The position numbers and the translations under genes were made by a program. The notes beneath the pieces were generated by a model. That model made no database searches, was not told the DNA's origin, and saw only the letters and a list, made by a program, of their open reading frames with translations. Positions 60,960 to 64,000 of a stretch of DNA of 64,000 nt are shown one piece after another. Numbering within the stretch: position 1 is the first letter of the stretch; each line of letters starts with the position of its first letter. Source of the DNA: Bryopsis sp. KO-2023 (lineage: Eukaryota; Chlorophyta; Ulvophyceae; Bryopsidales; Bryopsidaceae); NCBI GenBank assembly GCA_030272585.1, contig BSYQ01000002.1, positions 7,812,001-7,876,000 of the forward strand, read 5' to 3'.

Positions 60960-63440
60960 AGCAGGAGGATTCTTCAAGATTTCATTTTTTGTCTCCAGTT
61001 TCATTGGGGCTGGCAGGTGAATGGTGCTCCAAAAATTTTCACAATCTTGGGTTTTCCGGAGTCCACCAATTCGATCACCGCCCCATCCATTTTCTTCTCT
61101 TTTTACAGAAGGAGGGTGGCTGGAAGAACCAGGCTTGTGGATGTTTTGACCTACATGGGGAAGAGAGAAAGGGGTTATGCATGTGGGGGAATTCAAAATT
61201 AAAAAACCACCTTCCATGTGTGTGTTTTGATAAAAATCAATTGACTGCAGTAGCAACAAAGCACTCCAGCAACTCTGGTGCATCTGGACCCCTTTTTTTG
61301 TCTTGTTTCTTTTAATCATACCAATTCTGTTTCAGGATCCAACAGAAACATGGGAAAAGGAAAGTCACTTGCAAGGAACAACAATCCCAAAAAATATACT
61401 TTGAAAAAAACAGAAATGGAACACAAGGAATCCCTACATACTTTCTTCCTAAAATAGGAACAATGCTTCTTTTTCAATCACCTTTGAACCATTTTTTTCT
61501 TGACATCAATCTGAATCACAGCATCCAGAATGGTGAAAACCGATCCGAGGTGATGCACCCCTGTCCACAGCCCAGTGCAGAACCTTGAGCAATTTTGAGT
61601 TAAAAAAACTTTTCTAGAAACGTTCTATTGTAGGACCAGCTATTGATATTTTGTGGGTCAGTGACCCACAAAAAAAAGAGTCATGGGCGATGCTTTTCTG
61701 AAATTGTTTTTGCTTATTTCCCCCCCATTCAAAGGAAGCCTTCCCTTTAGATATCTGGCTTACCTTTTCTTTCTCATCTTCTCTTTTTTTTCATTTTTTC
61801 AGTAGATGGGTGGGTGAAAACTAACTTGACCTAGCAAGTCCTCCAGATATTCTTGCAGTCCTTTTGCGACAAGGCTCTTGTTGCTGGTCGTAGCAGAGGA
61901 GAGTCCAACTCATTTCGCCTTTTCGTTTGTTTGAAGTCCACCCCCACTGTCGATAACTAGAAGACAATGTTTCTGGGCTTCGCTACCTGACTTTCCACAT
62001 TTTCAAAACAAATTCACATCCATCAGCATTGAAGCAACAGTGGCTGGAATTATAGGTGCGATTTTGATGATTGGGCAAAGAGTGGGGGGTGTTCCACTGA
62101 AAAAATCAAATTCCCAACAAGACTGATTTCTTTGGAGGTAGGAATTCTGGTGGGACAATCCAGGCCACACCAATGGGTGTTTTTTCATTCCAATGTTTGT
62201 TTTTTTTCACTTTTTAATTCCACAGAAGATTTTTAGCACTCGGTTTGTGAAGGAATTCTTGTCTTAATGAAGAAAAAGAGAAAAAGTGAACGGGAAATTT
62301 GGACAAGCAATTATTTTATTCAGGTGCCGAGTGACATTCTGCCATCAATGCCAATCAAGCAATTACCTGATCCACACACATCATTCTACTGGACCCCTTT
62401 ATCTCCAAAACATGAAGGGGGCGTCAGTCATGGCCTCCATCAACATTTTCACAACATATGGAAATGCTTCCATGACCGACATTCTCAAGATCAGGTCCCA
62501 ACACTTTTTTTCCCGACAATTTTTCGTTGGAGTGTCGCACACCAGGTTCGTCATTTTTCCACCAGCAGCCAGCTGGCAAGCCCCCCCACGAGCGGCTTGA
62601 GGGGGCGCAGCTCTGCGATCGTACTCCGAATCCAGCAACCCTTGGATGGCGTCTCAATCCCCTCACAGTGGAGTGGCAAAATGTCGAACCGACGCTTTAT
62701 CTGGAGAAATAACAGTGGAGCGCCGCAGTCAGAAACCCCCAACGCGCGAATGAAAACAAAAATTCGACAGCAGGCCGATATTACTATGTTTTTCTCTCGA
62801 TTCCATTCAGCCCACTCGAAAACGAAATCAAAAAAGAGGGGTGAATTAAATGAAGAGGGAAAAAAAGTCGTCCCCCTTCCACTCACTGCAGAAAAATTCG
62901 ACCTGACCCCCTGTCGACTAGTCGGCTCATCAAAGTCGATCAATCCGACAACACCACCCACCACTGCAGTTGAAAAGAGCTGTTATCCCAACCCAAAAAC
63001 AGCTTCTTCGGACGATCGAGTTTCTCTGGCGGAAACGTAAAAAGATATCGGACTACTCCAGACAGGTGGGTTCTCTTGGCGCAAGTGTCTTGTTCCGTTT
63101 TTTCAAATTTTATCGAGAAACCCAGGCAGGAGATGGTTATATGTTTGCGATGTGCTGGGGTTGGTCGTTAGGACGTTCGACTACAATCTTTCTTTTTTCC
63201 TTGTTCGCCTACTCTCTGGCCGTTTTCTTTGTGTTTTTCCGAAAAAAATGGGACGTCGGGCGGGCGATGGCCTCCTGTGTTGGTGCCTGGCGTCCCAACT
63301 GCTGCTTTTTTTCTTGAGAAGACTTGAGCTCTCGTCAAGGCTGAAAATTTCTCTGTTTTTTGACAGCATCGTTTTTCGCGGAGCATAGCCAGTATTGATT
63401 GATCGATCAGTCGTTTTTTCGAATTGAAGGGGGTGCAAGG
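60960..63440. repeat. Family R copies and duplicated 5' flank of the F-box gene at 63441
   Basis: 60960-61430 parallels 44000-44460. 61830-62640 on the minus strand carries R blocks in the order LRMSVMEAF, a GT donor after GTGTGGATCAG, GGCCTGGATTGTCCCA, then HCLLVIDSGGGLQTNEKAK with an in-frame TGA, and LVAKGLQEYLEDLLG. 62480-63440 parallels 44560-45566 and runs to the ATG. The R copy is the best preserved but interrupted. No intact gene is called. Confidence 0.5.
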
Positions 63441-64000
63441 ATGAGCGACTATGTTCCTGTCGAATGGGACTTGCCCAGGGATATACTGGTCAACATTCTT
63501 GGAAGAGTTCCTGCTGTATCACTTGCTGGATGCTCCTGTGTCGCAACATCTTGGCGAGAAGTTACCAGAAAAGAATCGTTCTTAAAAAAGAAAATCGGCT
63601 TGGAGCGTGCGTGGTTGCATGAACCAATAGAGCCCATCATTCACAACGACGAAAATGATTTTCCAATAGATTCTTGTACCAAGGTGAAGGATCTGATTGC
63701 CTTGGGTGGTTACGACGGGGTCAAGGTGTTTGATTTCGATCGGAGACAATTCGTTTTCAGGAGAATGGCTGGGGGTTTAGTCTTTTTTCTGGATGGGATA
63801 CTTGTGACCGGGGGTCTCAGAGGTGTTTTGAGTGGATGGGATATATCCACTTGGAGGAAGCTTTTTTGCGTATCAATTTTTGGCTGCAGTGTCTTATCGA
63901 TTGCGGATCTTGGCGACGACGTGGCGGTTGGGAGTAGCCGGGGGGATCTTGAAATTTGGAAAAAAGGGGTATGGGAGCGGATCGAATCCCTTCAAGGTCA
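63441..64000 (+). CDS. F-box/WD40 protein, 5' part (cut by window end)
   Basis: ATG at 63441, MSDYVPVEWDLPRDILVNI, open for 186 codons to the window edge. F-box residues ~8-50 (GRVPAVSLAGCSCVATSWREV), then LKKKIGLERAWLHEPIEP as in the paralogs, then blades (GVLSGWDISTW, DVAVGSSRGDLEIWKKGVW). It keeps the ATG that its close relative at 45567 has lost. The 5' flank is shared with that gene for roughly 900 bp. The C-terminal blades lie outside the window. Confidence 0.9.
   Translation, partial: MSDYVPVEWDLPRDILVNILGRVPAVSLAGCSCVATSWREVTRKESFLKKKIGLERAWLHEPIEPIIHNDENDFPIDSCTKVKDLIALGGYDGVKVFDFDRRQFVFRRMAGGLVFFLDGILVTGGLRGVLSGWDISTWRKLFCVSIFGCSVLSIADLGDDVAVGSSRGDLEIWKKGVWERIESLQG

Noticed and set aside
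1-64000. CRISPR arrays, operons, prokaryotic defence systems
   Set aside because: No direct-repeat/spacer arrays or clustered co-directional intronless genes; all repeat arrays are contiguous tandem or inverted repeats and the genes carry spliceosomal introns.

Overview
The window comes from a nuclear genome of a unicellular eukaryote that I cannot place in a lineage. Genes are split by short GT-AG introns with T-rich 3' ends, there are no operons or Shine-Dalgarno sites, TAA, TAG and TGA all act as stops, and an ER chaperone fragment ends in HDEL. Gene density is low. Most of the DNA is duplicated gene families, decayed copies and mobile elements. Protein functions are inferred from motifs read by eye; exon models rest on splice motifs, phase consistency and comparison between paralogs inside the window. 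Two gene families dominate. (1) F-box/WD40 proteins (~356 aa, probable SCF ubiquitin-ligase substrate receptors): 3322-4482(-), 16225-17943(- , split by a transposon), 26295-27368(-), 32529-33626(+), 45567-46619(+, ATG changed to ATA), 63441-64000(+, cut by the window end), plus a two-F-box gene at 58082-59721(+) and an F-box scrap at 19414-19640. (2) A coiled-coil/ankyrin family with three multi-exon members: A 7647-12460(-), B 19865-23973(-) and C 37383-41217(+). In these genes single ankyrin repeats sit on 99-nt phase-1 exons. B and C lie in a ~5 kb inverted segmental duplication. A spliced LRR gene with a C-terminal membrane anchor lies at 34342-35386(-). Mobile DNA: a complete Ty3/gypsy chromovirus-type retrotransposon (47469-55270, visually identical 258-bp LTRs, 5-bp target duplication) with a GGGAAAC slippery heptamer on the gag stop and an in-frame TAA inside pol; a solo LTR (31538-31847); two TA-flanked MITEs (21195-21569, 41274-41820), one with a clear paralogous empty site and one with an approximate one; and two foldback elements with 10-bp target duplications (16727-17364, 55965-57267), both built of short tandem repeats and carrying a tRNA-like B-box. 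One foldback splits an F-box/WD40 gene whose uninterrupted reading frame would be exactly 356 codons, the size of its paralogs. A good tRNA-Arg(CCG) lies at 55830-55902. The rest is a dispersed exon-bearing repeat family (called R here), SINE-like repeats, a BiP pseudogene, a transposase scrap, a minisatellite, palindromes and stretches where I see no gene.
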